Part shown: piece after piece, positions 11,012-24,200 of the stretch
Position numbering within the stretch: position 1 is the first letter of the stretch
Layout of the letters: each line of letters begins with the position of its first letter
Source of the DNA: Pseudisothecium myosuroides
Lineage: Eukaryota > Streptophyta > Bryopsida > Hypnales > Lembophyllaceae
Assembly: GCA_951799445.1 (NCBI GenBank)
Contig: OX637293.1
Coordinates: 22,320,001-22,384,000 of the forward strand
Direction: 5' to 3'
Length of the DNA: 64,000 bases
The notes under the pieces: generated by a model
What the model was told of the DNA's origin: nothing
Database searches by the model: none
What the model saw: only the letters and a program-made list of their open reading frames with translations
Position numbers and translations under genes: made by a program

Positions 11012-13214
11012 TACTTTGTGTCTACGCACCCAAGTATGAACGTGGGTCTCCGAGCTTTTGAAAACCTGAAGCCGTACTTCATGTACAAGTTGAAGGATTT
11101 CAATTCATGCTGCTAAAAATGTCATCAAGAAATGATTGAGATCAAAGCTGCATTCAATACGATGAGGAGTGTGGCAGTGCACTTGGGGGGGGGAAGGACT
11201 GCACATGCTTCTGTGCTTGTACTAACATTTGCGCAAGACCTCCGCTAGGAGAGACTATTGCTGGTACGGTCTCTTGTCAAGCAAGTTCTCATACGCATGA
11301 CTCTATCACATCATTGTGGGAATCTATTTTGTGCCCTCGAGAATCTGGTAGTAGCTGGCATAGGTTGGAGTGCGTCAAGAGTGAATGTTCTCAATGTGGT
11401 CCTGCACTTCGACAACTCTATCCCAAAGAGTTAGACCCCAACAACCCGAACTTGATGTCTTGGCGTTGTTTTGAGAAGGTTCAAGCTGGTTTCACCAAAG
11501 AAGGTGAGCCAAAACAAGTCATACGCTTACAAGTCAAGCAGAGCGTACCTAGAGTATTTTTGGATTATGCTATGCCAAAATTGAAGGAATTTGTCTTCCA
11601 CAATTTCGTTGCCTAGTGGCAAGATAAAGAGTACAAACGTAGTGTATCCATGCTTAAAAGCAATGAATGTTTATCTCTGATAGATTTTGCAGAGAACTAT
11701 TCTTTTAGAGGCCAAAATGAAATTCAAGTTGAACACTGGTATAACTTCCAAGTAACCATACTAGTTCACATAACCTACCGCCTAAACCCTTCTTTTGATC
11801 CATTATGTCCTGGTAGCAAGGAAGTATTAACTAAGTATTTTTATTATGTATCCGATGACAAGAAGCATGACAATCTTTTTGTCCAACATTTCTTGCAACG
11901 TCATTGGAAGCATTTACTTGAGAATGAAGTCCACATTACAAGACATATAGTATGGAGTGATGGTTGTGCAGTACAGTTCAAAGGGGCTCGTTCTTGGTTT
12001 CATATTGCTAGATATCCAGGCTTGACAAAGTGTCCAGAGATACCTACCACTACAAGAGAAAGGGGTGTTTTAAGTAGTGTCCTAGACATCATGTCTTTTA
12101 AGTAACGTCTTTTAAGTAAGTTTTTAAGTAAAATTTTACTAAAAAGATTGTCTTTTTAGTAAAATTTTACTTAAAAACTTACTTAAAAGACGTTACTTAA
12201 AAGACGTGATGTCTAGGACACTACTTAAAACACCCCTTTCTCTTGTAGTGTACTGGCTGTCAAATGGAGTGGCATTATTGAGGTACCGGGCATGGAAAAG
12301 GCCCACATGATGGTGCAGGAGCGGTCTTGAAACGGGCTTTGCAGAAGGAACAGCTCAAGCCTTCAATTGGTGTAACTTTGAATAATGCTGAAGATGTTGT
12401 TGTGTTTTTAAACACATCAATGAACTTGGACCATGCAGCATATTGGCAGGCTAGACCGGATGTCAAACGGAATTTTTGGTTGATACAGACATTCAACATT
12501 GACAGGAATCGAGGAATGAATTGCAGGACTATTCCTGGTTCTAGGAGGCAGCATTCCGTACGATCGATTAGTTCTTCAAACAACACCTTGCTACAGATAC
12601 GAGAATTGTCTTGCTTTTGTTCTCATTGTGTTGACGATTCTCTTGAACCTTGTCCACGTGATTCCCATGTCTCTCCATGGAATCTTATAACATTACAGCC
12701 TTGTAATGCACGCGATTTGTTATATGACCGTACTGATGAAAACACAGAAGTTGGTGGAGATGGTGACGACCTTGCAGCTGATCTCCAAGTAGGTGACAAC
12801 TTTGCGGTTTGTGCTAGTGTTGGTAATGCAAAAAATGTAAATTTTTACATTCTACAATGTGTGCAAACTTTGCATACTACCACTAGTGACCGAGGCCCTG
12901 ATGATTGGGGTTTCTCTATAGAAAGTGGCAATGACATTGTTATTGGACGCTACTACAAATAGTCAGGTCGGAGTCCTAGATCATACACTTTAGTTACAGA
13001 GAGAGGTCCAGCTTTCATATACTCCCACCTAATTAGGGTTACCAAATTCTCCATGCCGCTTACTAATCACAAGCAAAAGGGGGGAACGTCGGTCTATAGC
13101 CTCAGTTACAATAGTTTAGAACAAATCAGAAGTGTCCTTGTTGGAGATGAAGAGACTGACGAGGACCAATCAGAAGATGATGATTCCGTACCTGATGAAT
13201 TAGATGAGGAATGA
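11012..13214 (+). pseudogene. DDE-type transposon gene, C-terminal half (broken)
   Basis: The order of motifs is THPSMNVGLRAFENLKPYF, a Cys/His cluster (CC..KCHQEM, later CTCFCACTNIC), DFAENYSF, IVWSDGCAVQFKG, HGKGPHDGAGAVLKR and an acidic tail ending at TGA 13,212-13,214. DFxENY, SDG and HGKGxxD look like spaced acidic residues of an RNase-H-fold transposase. Lesions: TAA at 11,114-11,116; a nine-G run (11,185-11,193) that shifts frame; TAG at 11,614-11,616; a 203-bp CACTA element at 12,048-12,250; TGA at 12,279-12,281; and TAG at 12,960-12,962. The frame past that last TAG remains open and protein-like for 83 codons, which is why I extend the gene to 13,214. The N-terminal half is at 4,314-5,078. 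Confidence 0.7.
12048..12250. mobile_element. CACTA-type foldback MITE, 203 bp, inside the transposon gene
   Basis: It starts CACTACAAGAGAAAGGGG and ends with its exact reverse complement. Almost the whole element is palindromic, with the two arms meeting near 12,145-12,155. It is flanked by a 3-bp target duplication TAC (12,045-12,047 and 12,251-12,253), as expected of CACTA/EnSpm transposition. Element plus duplicated triplet is 206 bp, and the reading frames on the two sides are in register once it is ignored. The near-perfect arms argue for a recent insertion. Confidence 0.9.
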
Positions 13215-14474
13215 AAGCTACTACGGTTTTAATATTTGCTTGTATGGATTTACAATTGAAGCTCTTACATTTTGGAGATTACATCATGCCATTGTCATAG
13301 GTTATAGCCATTGAATTACTCCATTGTGTTTCAAGACATTGTTGAATTTTGACAATTTATAGGTGAAAATGTGAATGCCAGACATTGGAATGTCATGTGC
13401 CAGGAATGTTGTGACATCGTTAGAAAAAAATGCACAATGGTTGTGTTCAACTTAGGTGAAATAAGGACTTGTGGATGGAATTTGCTTATAGTAAACATTG
13501 TCGATTTTTTTATCTGTGGAGCCTAGGCAGGGCATCTTGAACTTCATTATTGGAGTGATTTCCTCGATATTTGTGTGCCAGCAGCAATATCCTAAATCCA
13601 ACTACTCTCTATAGTCCATGTGAGTACACATGAAGAATTTTGTCATTATGATTCCCCACTGGAATTTGTACTCTGATTTTCAGTCTTCTAGGGGCAGACA
13701 TGCTGCACAACAGATGAACCGAGAGCCATGGAAAGGTTGAACGACATACACATGTAGAAATGCACTGTCAGCTAAATAGCCCTAATAATCCTCATAACCT
13801 AGTCCTGATAATCTAAATGGGCCAAATAATTTCATTTAGAAGACTCTGAATCTTAATGAACCCTTAAATCTTTGAATTATAAGTAGAAGACATAACCTTA
13901 GTAGTGAAATATTGTGAATGACAGTGTCTTTCACCTAGCGATATTTCTCAAAGTGTGTCCAGTACAAGCTTTCAAAAGAACATACTTCTACTATCTACAA
14001 TACCTGGCTGCTAAACACATATGTGTGTATAGAAGAATTGAACTATTCATACACTCCTCCAAACGCATGACTAGTAACATATGAACCTATAAAGTACAGT
14101 AACCGTAAAAGCAGATCTCGTGCTTAGGACTGAAACGGTCTTTGTTTTCTATACCTCTACTTATCTATCACCAACACATTCTACATTCCTGGATGATTCT
14201 AGTTCTGACATGAAACTTGAATTATACTATTTGCCAAATCAATCCATCAATCAAAAATCCCATTCCAAACAGTACTGCTCCTTCAACTAATCATAATACA
14301 AACTTACAAACGAATCCTCAGTTACATACTTCCAACACGTCCGGAAAAAGAACATGGGAACCAAGCCCTCCACATATGTCCATGTTTTTGTACAGAATGA
14401 GTTCAAATTCTAAGTGGAAAAAAATGTGGTTCAGTGCTCACGATTTAGGGTTCACCTAAGGTGAAGTTCGAGCT
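13215..14474. other. No gene recognised between transposon relic and next gene
   Basis: AT-rich sequence with short, unsupported open frames (for example 14,217-14,459). The right end of the transposon should lie here, but I could not pair a terminal repeat with the 3.2-4.3 kb side. Confidence 0.4.
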
Positions 14475-15406
14475 TTAGTAGTCGATGCTTGGCACTGGGA
14501 CCGAGTGTTGAGCCGGAGAGGTGGAGTCTTCAATCTCAATCTTCACAGGTTTAGAGCTTTTTTTCTTAGGTGGAGAAACGGTTTTGACATCTTCACATCC
14601 AAGGATTTTTCCCACCCGTTGTTTCTAAGCACCGGGAGTGATCTTCAGTATCGTATTTGCCAATACACTTTTGAATTTATCTTCCAGTAAAATATAGACC
14701 ATTTTTGACACGCAGGAACTGAATTCATCTTCTTGTAACTTCATTGCAGCCTGCTCTTGCTGCCGCGCTTCTTGCTCCTGAAGTAGAAGATCCTGTTGTC
14801 TCTGCGCTTCCTCGAGTATCATGTTCTCTTCATTCTCTTTCACTAGAGAGTCTACATAGCACTTGGATCTCAATCCTAGACAAACCTTCCTCCACTTCTA
14901 CATGACCTTGTGCAATAGAATGTCAGGAACACCATGCTTGCTCATAAAATCCACCTTCCTCAAAATTCTACTCAATGCTTTCAGAGGGATGCAAACTACT
15001 GCACGCATTTTCACATTGGAAGGAGCAGCCTCTGTGGTGTTAAGGAGAGGGCTGTCACATACATGTCCAACATTTGGGCCACTGATTTCAATGCCTACAT
15101 GTACCTCCAATGGCCCAGCCTCAATGAAGTTCTGTACAGGTTTGTCAAATACCCCAACAATTGATTTACCAAATACTAAAGAACAGTGATCTTGTACTTG
15201 CACTTCTTTACCCTTGGAGAGCACACGGTCTGCTAGTTTCTGCTGGTTGAAATCGAAGTAACGCTTCATCTCACCGTCCACCTGCAGCAATAACCAAGTA
15301 GTATTGACAAAGTTAGCATAATTTAATAATTACAAAATTAAAAGGAATTACATTACATAGAAGTCCTGAAACAGTAGGCGTCACTTCCTGCAGTATTAGT
15401 AAAAAT

Positions 15407-15658
15407 GGCCATATTCATTAAAATGAGAAAAAATGGTCATTTTGAGACTTCAACCCTAAAACTGTTTTAGTGATTTTATCCTCGAGTCAAAGATAAAATG
15501 CAACTGCAACCTTTGGGCAATCAAAGGTTTTTATATATATCAACATATGAAAGTCTCAAATTACTAAATGGTCTCAAAATTAAATAGTTATAACGATTTA
15601 TCTTCGAGTTGAAGATAAAATTGAGACTACACTTTGTTTCATTTTAATGAATATGGCC
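15407..15658. mobile_element. MITE inside an intron, 252 bp
   Basis: Terminal inverted repeats GGCCATATTCATTAAAATGA and TCATTTTAATGAATATGGCC match over 20 bp. Internal motifs (TTATC then TCGAGT) are also mirrored. It lies in the 467-bp intron 15,748-15,282 of the minus-strand gene. I see no clear target duplication, so the superfamily is unassigned. Confidence 0.7.
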
Positions 15659-18036
15659 TTAAAAGGCCACAAAACACAAACAAATTCATATGAAATGACA
15701 CCATATGAATTGAAAGCCTACAAGCTGAATCCAAGTCTACAGTAGTACCTCCCTCTCAGCTAGAGAGTTTTTGCATTCACAGAGGAGCCCTTGAAGGCTT
15801 AAAGTGGGAGGTGCATTAGCATTTGCCCACAAAGGATGAGGTACAAAAATTTTCTTCCCCCAGTGGCACGTTACAACAGTGAAAGCTGCCCAATTCACCT
15901 TCAAATTCTTTTTTACTTCAGCAAACACACTGCAGGAAAAAGTACGAGACACATCATGATTCGGAGAGTCATCCACTTGATGTATGCACTCTTTGAAAAA
16001 GGTCTTTCATGTAAATTCGCAAATTGTCATTTGGATGGCACTTGATTTTGAAACCGTTGTGGCTTACCCTCCCCCCGAAGAAAACATCACAATCCTCAAC
16101 ACTGGTATGATTGCCGTGCAAATTTCTGGTCAAAAACTCACCTCCGCAACGATGGGGTTGGGTGTTCCTAAGAACAATACCCTCCCCCGGTAAGCCAACA
16201 ACATGCTAAAACCATTCAAAACTGCCCTGCTGGAAAGACATCTGCTCCAATAGAAAATCCAAGGTTGTAAAGCTACGACTTGTTTTGAGCTCTGGATCTA
16301 AAAGCTTTCAAGAAAAATTACATGGAATCCAATCTTCATGCATGAACATGTACATAAATTCACAAACAAGAACAGCGAATAAATCCTTAAGTCCCCCAAG
16401 GGCCAGAAATTGCTTCAACTGCATGAGTGGGAGTCCAGACCTAGAGAACATGGGCTTACCAGATGTAATGAACAGTGCCCGTAGACTTATTTTGAAAAGT
16501 AGGTATCCACGAGCTTCCCTCTTTCAACCCTACTTTCCCTGCGTACAAGACTAAACAAATGAATCTACGGAAGCATAGAAAGCCTGAGCATTCTACTTTC
16601 ATAACAACTTAAACAGACTGTTTCAAATGAGTCAACAACAAAATTGCATATCCGCATAAGGTTTCACTTAGAGGCCTCGCAATTTGGAAATTTATAAATT
16701 TGGCAAACACAGAATTGCAGGACAAGGAAGACCTCGTCGACCAACACACTGACAACATGTATTAATAATGAGTTGCATATCCCCATCATACACAAAATCA
16801 ATTTATACAGGAACTATAGCTATGAACAAGAGAATCCATAGTCTTCTTCATAATTCATAGTAATTGTCAACTACTGTCACATTTCCACACTGAAATACTG
16901 GTAAGAACGCTTACCCTGACCCTCTATTTCCAAGTACACACTTTGCAGATTCTTTTTTTGCTGGATCTTGATGGAATGCCTCCCGCCAGTAGCTGCTACC
17001 AAGTCAAAGTCATTCCAAGTCTTTATCCTGAAAGTACACTATGAATTTAGGCACAGTTGTTCATTCAATACAGAAATTGAAGCTGGCAACTACATGAACT
17101 AGCGGACTAATACCAAAGTGGCTGAAATTAGTTACCTGAAGGACGATAATTGCTCAAAGCAAACAACCGGCCGATGGATTCATCCGAAGATATTCTGAAA
17201 TTACTGTTGAGGAAAGTGCACTACTTTATATGGTACACTATCCTTGCAGCGAGAAGAGCAAAAGACCTCAATGACAGCACTATGCAGGGCCCTAGCTAGA
17301 GAATTCTGCAATGCATTTCCTAAGTACATGAGGTCAGTGAAGGCAAACATTGGACAGGAGGTGTATTCAGAAATTACAACGTCAACTGTAATTTGAGTTG
17401 GAAATAGCGCTGAACCAAGAAATAGTCTAATGATGCTCATGTTCAAATTAGGTCCGCAAGCTCACCTTGCTCAGCCGAGTTCAAAGAATTGCACTGCTTG
17501 CTCTGTGAAGAACACTCAACGGTGATGTCCGCAGCTGCATATTCTTCGGACTAGGTGCATCCAAAGCAACCAGACGTCCCTCACCAACTCTTCTAAAATT
17601 GAAGTCAACTGCCAATGCGCGAAGGAAGTCTGTGCGTCCCCAACAATTCCAACAAAAGTGCATTGACAAAAACGCCCGCGACAATACTTCTGTAAATTTT
17701 CAATGAACTCTCGTGAATAGCAGAGAGGAACGTCACGTAATCTCCACAATAAATGTCTCCAGTCAGTCTTCATTGCGCTAAAGTAGTAATCCATCTTGTC
17801 GAAACTCAATTGCCGCAATTGAATGCGCATTGCAAAATAAGGACACTTCATTAATGTAATTCCTACACCCATCAACTCAAGTCCGCATCCTAAACCCTGA
17901 ACAAGCGCCTCACAACCACAAAAGACAGTCCACCCTAAACCTGAGACAAGGAAACACAAATTGAATACCCAGAAACACCGAGTAATCCACAAACACATTC
18001 AGTTCAGCAGAGGCAGTGCGTGCGTGGTTTCCCTAG

Positions 18037-18050
18037 AACCCTAAAACCCT
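18037..18050. promoter_or_regulatory. Telo-box-like motif
   Basis: AACCCTAAAACCCT, just upstream of the first ATG of the minus-strand gene. Telo-boxes are common near transcription starts of plant housekeeping genes. Confidence 0.4.
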
Positions 18051-18059
18051 CACAGAAAG

Positions 18060-21000
18060 GTGAGACTAAACCCACAGGAAAGAAATGTACCAAACCTCAA
18101 TACTGTACAATGATGTGCAAAGTAGTTTGCTCTTAGAGCAACCATTTAAGACTTCTTTGGCTTTTGGAGGAAGCTAATCTCCTTCAAAAAATTCTTTAAA
18201 TTTTCATACAAACAAGAGTGGAAGTACCATGTAATTGAAGTCCATTCATATTTTGTAGACCTCCGAGGCAGTAGTTAAAATAATTTGAAGTTGAAACACC
18301 GTGGTCACTAGAAGCGACCACGTCCTAAAATGTTCACCGTTGGTACATTGAAGAAAGCAAAATGTACCTATGTGCCATGATCAATTTCACAGGCCACTTG
18401 CATTCATGATAGCTCATGTTACATATAACAAGCTTTGAAGGAATTGATATTTTGTAGAGGTAGTGAAGTATGTGTAAAATGTAATCTTGTTTTTTCATAA
18501 TTCAGAACATGAAATTCAATTTTCTTTTCAGGGATTTTAAAAATAAAAAATCATAGTACTATAAAATGTGCTTAAAGTAGGATGAATTTAAATTAAAAGT
18601 AGAAGCAAAGTTGGCAAACATTGCATTGAAATTCATGTACTCCTTCACCTCAAACAAAAGAAAATTTAATAGAAAATGTTTAGAATATTGTATTATAATC
18701 TTTAGAAATCTATTTTGTATAATCTCCAAAACAATTATGGAAATAATATTACTTAGAAATTTGGAAAAAATTTAAATGAAAGAAGAAGTACAAAATTGGA
18801 GCTACTTTTATCAATGAACTTTAAAAACATTTTGAATCCACTTTGAAGTCATAATTGTAGTGCCCACTTATATGCGTCTTCTTATGTCCTTCAAAGGCTT
18901 ATATTAAGCCTAAATTGAATATAAAAATTGGCCCCTCAATCCTAACCAAGTACATAGTAGTATAGCAGCACTAGAGGTCTTCCAATATAAGTTTCATGCC
19001 ATTATTATGAGCTAAGTCAAAAAATAATCTATGTGCATAGATACAATAGTATAGTGGAAAAAATATTTTGCATCCTTCAAAAAGTAGTCCTTGAATTTAA
19101 ATGAGATTTATAAACCCTAAACTAATTTGTGCACATGATGAACTATTTCATCCTACTATTAATAACCTAATATATAGAGAGGGAGATTCAATTCTACATA
19201 AAAATTGTCAAATGTTAATCAATTAAAAATATGCATGCTAGATTTACCTACATGAAGGATGCTTTTGTAGTGATTTCCAATGAAAGTCATTGCCAAGTGA
19301 TTTAGGCCCTTGAAAATAAAACAATAATTAAAGGTTTTTTCAATAGTCTTTATGTTCATTTTTTCTCATTACATAAGTTTTAAATTCATATAGTTTTTTT
19401 TTATTCACCAACTTTTTTAATAATTATTTTAAAGAATTTAATATTTGTAGTTTATAATGAAAGTCTTTGAGATTTTCCACATCCATGGATAACATGTAAT
19501 TCCATACCCAGAACATGATATCATATTAGAAGTTCACTATGATCTGTAAGGCTTTATTGACATTGTGAATGAAGTTTCAATATTCAATTAGAAGTGGAAC
19601 TAATCCTTTCTATGGATTATTGGTATCTAAAAAAAATGCATTCATCCTACAACATAAAATCAATTCTTTCATAATTTCATTTTAATGATTCTCCAATATT
19701 ATCTACATGTGTCATTGGTTCACTACTAAATCTATGGCAACCCAATGTAGTTTTTATACATACAACAATACTCAACAATAAAGTTTGGAGGGACATCAAT
19801 TTTGTTTACAAAAAGAAACAAGCATTTAAATTCAATAACCCTATTAGACCTAATACAAGTCTATTTGACATAGACCATATTGTAAAAGTTTCTAAGTAAT
19901 CTTCTAGTGCATACATTTTGTACGTCAACATTGCAATATAGAATCACCAAACAAAATAAGATTCATATCTTGATGTAACAATTTAAAATTTTCTATTAAA
20001 CTTACACTATAATTGATTTGGAAATACTATAGATTTTGACAGGTAATGAAGACTTTTACCAAAATCAAGATCATACTTAGCAATTAGAACTATTGAAGAG
20101 GATCTTGATAAACATAGTTGTTGACAACATTTCTCAACAGTAGAAACATCTTGTATTTCAAAATTAGCATGGTTTATACTGATTTTCAGTACTATTACAC
20201 TGGGCTACATTAGTGTCATGTCCTCTCGTTTTGCAAGGATAGTCTATAAATGAAATGGTGGAATATAGGGATTTCAATTGCACTCTTCATTTGTTGATTG
20301 CCATCTATCGCCAGATTCATGGTTGAAGCCTTCTTGTTCATGTCGCCATTGCCACCAATTTTCTACCTCACATCATTTTCATAACAAACTGGCAACCACA
20401 TTGGCAAGTGAAAGTGAATTTCATTTTGTTTCCCTTTTCAATCAACATACTCGGGTCCATTTATACGGTGCAGTTCAGTTCAAACTAATATAAACCTTAG
20501 AACTGCAGACATGTCGATGGCGTCGGCAATTAATTTGTGAGCAATCAAGCAACTACAAGAGCTGTCAAAGATCCATTGAAATTCCTACACTTCTTTCTGT
20601 CTATAAGATCGCAGTATTTGCTATTTTGTATCCACATTGTCTAATTCACTTTAAATTTTTCTGGTTAACAAAATTTAAATACCCTAAACTCCAAAAAATT
20701 CATATACTAAGTACACATCATTTTTCTTCATTCTTTTGAAGACTTATGGAGGGTATGGATACTTCTTCGTCCATGGTCTTCTTCCATAAACTGAGAATCA
20801 TGTACTCAACATCATAAATCTGTTTTGGCAAGCATTTGCTGTAATGCCATTACAATGTAGGGCAAAGTCATTGAACTTTATTTCTATTCTTTTGCTCAAA
20901 GAAACACAGATTTCCTAAACGTCCTGATCAACACATTAAAACAGCATACATTGTATGAGTAACGTATAAACCTCACAATAGGAAGTACAAATTCCATATT

Positions 21001-21275
21001 TATATTTTGCAATTGAATTTGTTAATAGGTAATGAATTGAATATGAATTCACATATATACTCAATAGCATTACAGAATTATTATCCATCACACTGAATAC
21101 TCCATCAAACTTAAAAATAGTACAAACATAAAATACCCTACAAGTATCTAAACTTCTTCGGTACCACAAGTTCTTCTACAGGTCCACGGAATCGAGTTTG
21201 CCTAATGGTGGTATTCTCCTTTGGGTTGACTTCTTCTTTCCTTGTTTCTTAGTCACTGCAGCAGAATTTAGCCCT
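18060..21275. other. AT-rich intergenic DNA, nothing recognised
   Basis: No conserved protein trace, RNA gene or clear repeat structure. The short frame at 20,278-20,493 has no supporting features. Confidence 0.5.
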
Positions 21276-21279
21276 GCAT

Positions 21280-24200
21280 TCACAATTTGTCTGGCTGTAA
21301 ATCTTCTTCCTCTTGTACGGGAAGCACTTCTGTACTTGTGTTCACGTTCACCTCTAACAGTGGTTTACTTTGAGGCTCAACAACAACTTTGTCTATCCAC
21401 TTCTGGAATTCGTCATCTCCACTGTGGCTACCTGTTTCGTTTTGGAAATCAAAGTGCTCTTCACATGCTGAATTTCGAAAAATAACTTCAGTTCTGGATC
21501 CTTTTTCCACGCCAACTACAGAGGACGGCACCAACAACATTTCTACAAGACGACTGAAGGCAGAAGACATACTAAAAGTTAATGGAACTCTTGTTTCTCT
21601 GGTACCCAACAATTGATCCACCCTATTCCATCCCACAATTGGTTGGTGGCATAGAGGGCATGCTCTCTTGCCTTGAACACATTGAAAGCACAAAAGTGAG
21701 TGCCCGCATGCCTACAAAAGTCATGGTAGAATGTAATCAATAGGCAGCAATAATTCAAAATTCTTTCAGCATTGGAAGTTTGAAATATGAGTCACTAATT
21801 ACCTCTAAGCGAATGACTGTTGGTCGATCATTGCAGACATAGCAATGTTCTAGTTTCTCTTCTTCCAATAGTGAAGGATGCTCTGATTCTGCATTTTCAA
21901 GTGATGCATCTTCAAATTTAGTCAAGACCATTTTGCCCAACAACTGGGAGTTAGCGCTATTATGGACACGGGTGTTCCAAAGACTACCATGGCTATCACC
22001 CATTGAAGAACTCCAATTCATAGGACTTGGAGGTCCTGCAGTGTTCCGGTCAGTCTTCAAGTGAGATGTATCTGTATGCATGGTCACAAGAGAAAAATGT
22101 AAGAAATTCTTCCTTCTAGTCCTACTGCATGATTATTTTAGAATTTCATGTAATGTTAGCATGTACATCAAAGTGCATGGTATACAAGATTAAAGATTTT
22201 GAAAGGTTTAAACATTCTACTGTGTACCACTTCTTTCATGTAATCATTCAAAATACACGATACTTAAAAATGTAATTAAATTTAAAAGTACATTCACACA
22301 AAGATAAAGAACTTCAAAATATAATATAAATAAAATATAAAACTCACAACAAGCCACGATAGTTCAAAAATTTAAATAAAATTGAAATCACACTCACAAA
22401 TAGACACGACACGACACTTTAGAATATAATGACATTCAAGAATCACTCAAGAAGGACGACACTTCAAGAATATAATGACATTTATAAACCTACTTCCGAA
22501 AAGACACGATACTTCAGGACTATACTAAAATTCAAAAGCACACTCACCAAAATGTACATAGGTATAGATTGGGTTCACAATGACTTCCAAAAATATAGAG
22601 CAGGAGTAGTTAGCACACATATTATTGAAGGAATATCGATCATGGAAAATCAGGACATCAAAATTTAAAGGAATGTAGAGCAGGAATACTGAGGACTACA
22701 AAATTGAAAGGAATGTAGAGCAGGAATACTGAGGACTACAAAATTGAAAGGAATGTAGAGCAGGAATATTGAGGACTACAAAATTGAAAGGAATGTAGAG
22801 CAGGAATAGTGAGGACTACAAAATTGAAAGGAAAACAGAGCAGGAGTTGTCAGGACAAGAAACATTCAAGAAATACGGAGCATGAAAAACCAGGATATCA
22901 AAATTTAAAGGAATGTAGAGCAGGAACAGTGAAGACTACAAAATTGAAAGGAAAATAGAGAAGGAGTTGTCAAGACAAGAAACATTCAAGGAATATGAAG
23001 CAGGAATAGTGAGGACGGAAATTATTCAAGGAATATAGAGTAGGAATTCTCGGAAATTCCTCAGGATCCACCAAAAATCTAAAATTTATAACCCGAAATA
23101 ATCAGTACCCCCCAAAATTAAGGAATACATAGCAACTGAAGTCAGTACAAGTGATGATGAAGGATTGAAGAGCAGGACAAGGAAAGAGTTTAGATATAAA
23201 GGATTCAAGTAAACGTAGAAGAAGAGTTTCAAAAAAATTTGAACAAGATTCTATGAATATAAAACATGAGTGCTTGTAGAAAAAATTACTAAAGGAATTC
23301 AAAGCAAGTTTTGAAGAAGTTAGAGTAGAATTCATAGAAAGAAACGTATGATATGTGAAAAATACCAGTACAGGCAAGGAACTCATCCAGGAATTCATAC
23401 TATATGAAAAAAAAATTCTCAAAGAACTATGGAAAAAAATTTACATAAATTTGAGGACGATGAACAAGATCTCATAATCACTATAGTCTACTGCACGATA
23501 AAAAATACATACTGGAATTTGTAAAGAAGTCTAACCTCTTATACTAAAAGGTACAGTGTGCATCACAATACGAATGCTAACATTCCTTAGTATGTATTCT
23601 TCATTCGTAGTTTTGAACTTCTGAAATAGCACAGAAACATCCTAAACAGTGAAACTGAAGTAGTGAAAATACTATTAAGTGGCAAAAAAACTTACATGAA
23701 TAAGCTCGATATGTGCGTGGAAGTGCTTTTGCTGTCTTCGGAGCCAATGCAGCGTTCATATTTCCAGATAACTCCGACTTTGGAGCTCAGATGCCCCACG
23801 CAGCACACCATTCTTTTGAGAATTCGATCTCACAGTCAGGAAGAAAACACTTATTGGATGAACTGGCATGCCTAACAAGGTAGAAAGGATGATACGTATG
23901 GCCGCACAAGGCACTAACATGATTATTACAGGAGTACCAAGAATTGCACACTAGAGATGCATTCACCAGACTGATTTTTTGGGCACTACTGACAAATCAG
24001 CAAGTAGAGGTACAAGATATGTTGCAACACCTCCACCCTCACACATCCGCTGCACTTGAAACTCAAAATTAAAGACTTCAATCTCCAAAGTTTTGAGTTC
24101 CTTGGACCTATTCTCAAACTTGTCACTAGACTCTGAAACCTTTGCACTCTCCAAATCTCATTTCCATTCACAATCAAGGAACCTCTCATGCGCAAATTTC

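Larger units (their letters stand above)
14475..18050 (-). pseudogene. Unrecognised multi-exon gene, degraded
   Basis: Coding-like segments on the minus strand, in order: 17,998-17,516 (160 codons, start MCLWITR); 17,027-16,915 (TTTCAG acceptor, GTAAGC donor, protein IKTWNDFDLVAATGGRHSIK and on); 15,975-15,749 (ends LAERE before GTACTA); and 15,281-14,475 (starts VDGEMKRYFDF after TTGCTGCAG, ends SIDY-TAA). The last junction is phase 0 and reads through well. The final exon has a hydrophilic Gln/Glu-rich helix (QQDLLLQEQEARQQEQAAMK) and a basic PPKKKSSKPVK stretch that could be a nuclear signal. Two in-frame TAG codons (at about 14,898 and 14,625-14,627) interrupt this exon. A telo-box lies upstream at 18,037-18,050. 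I do not recognise the family. Calling it a pseudogene rests on those stops. Confidence 0.45.

Noticed and set aside
12275..12586. 103-codon minus-strand frame
   Set aside because: Antisense shadow of the transposon gene, whose + strand reading carries the recognisable motifs.
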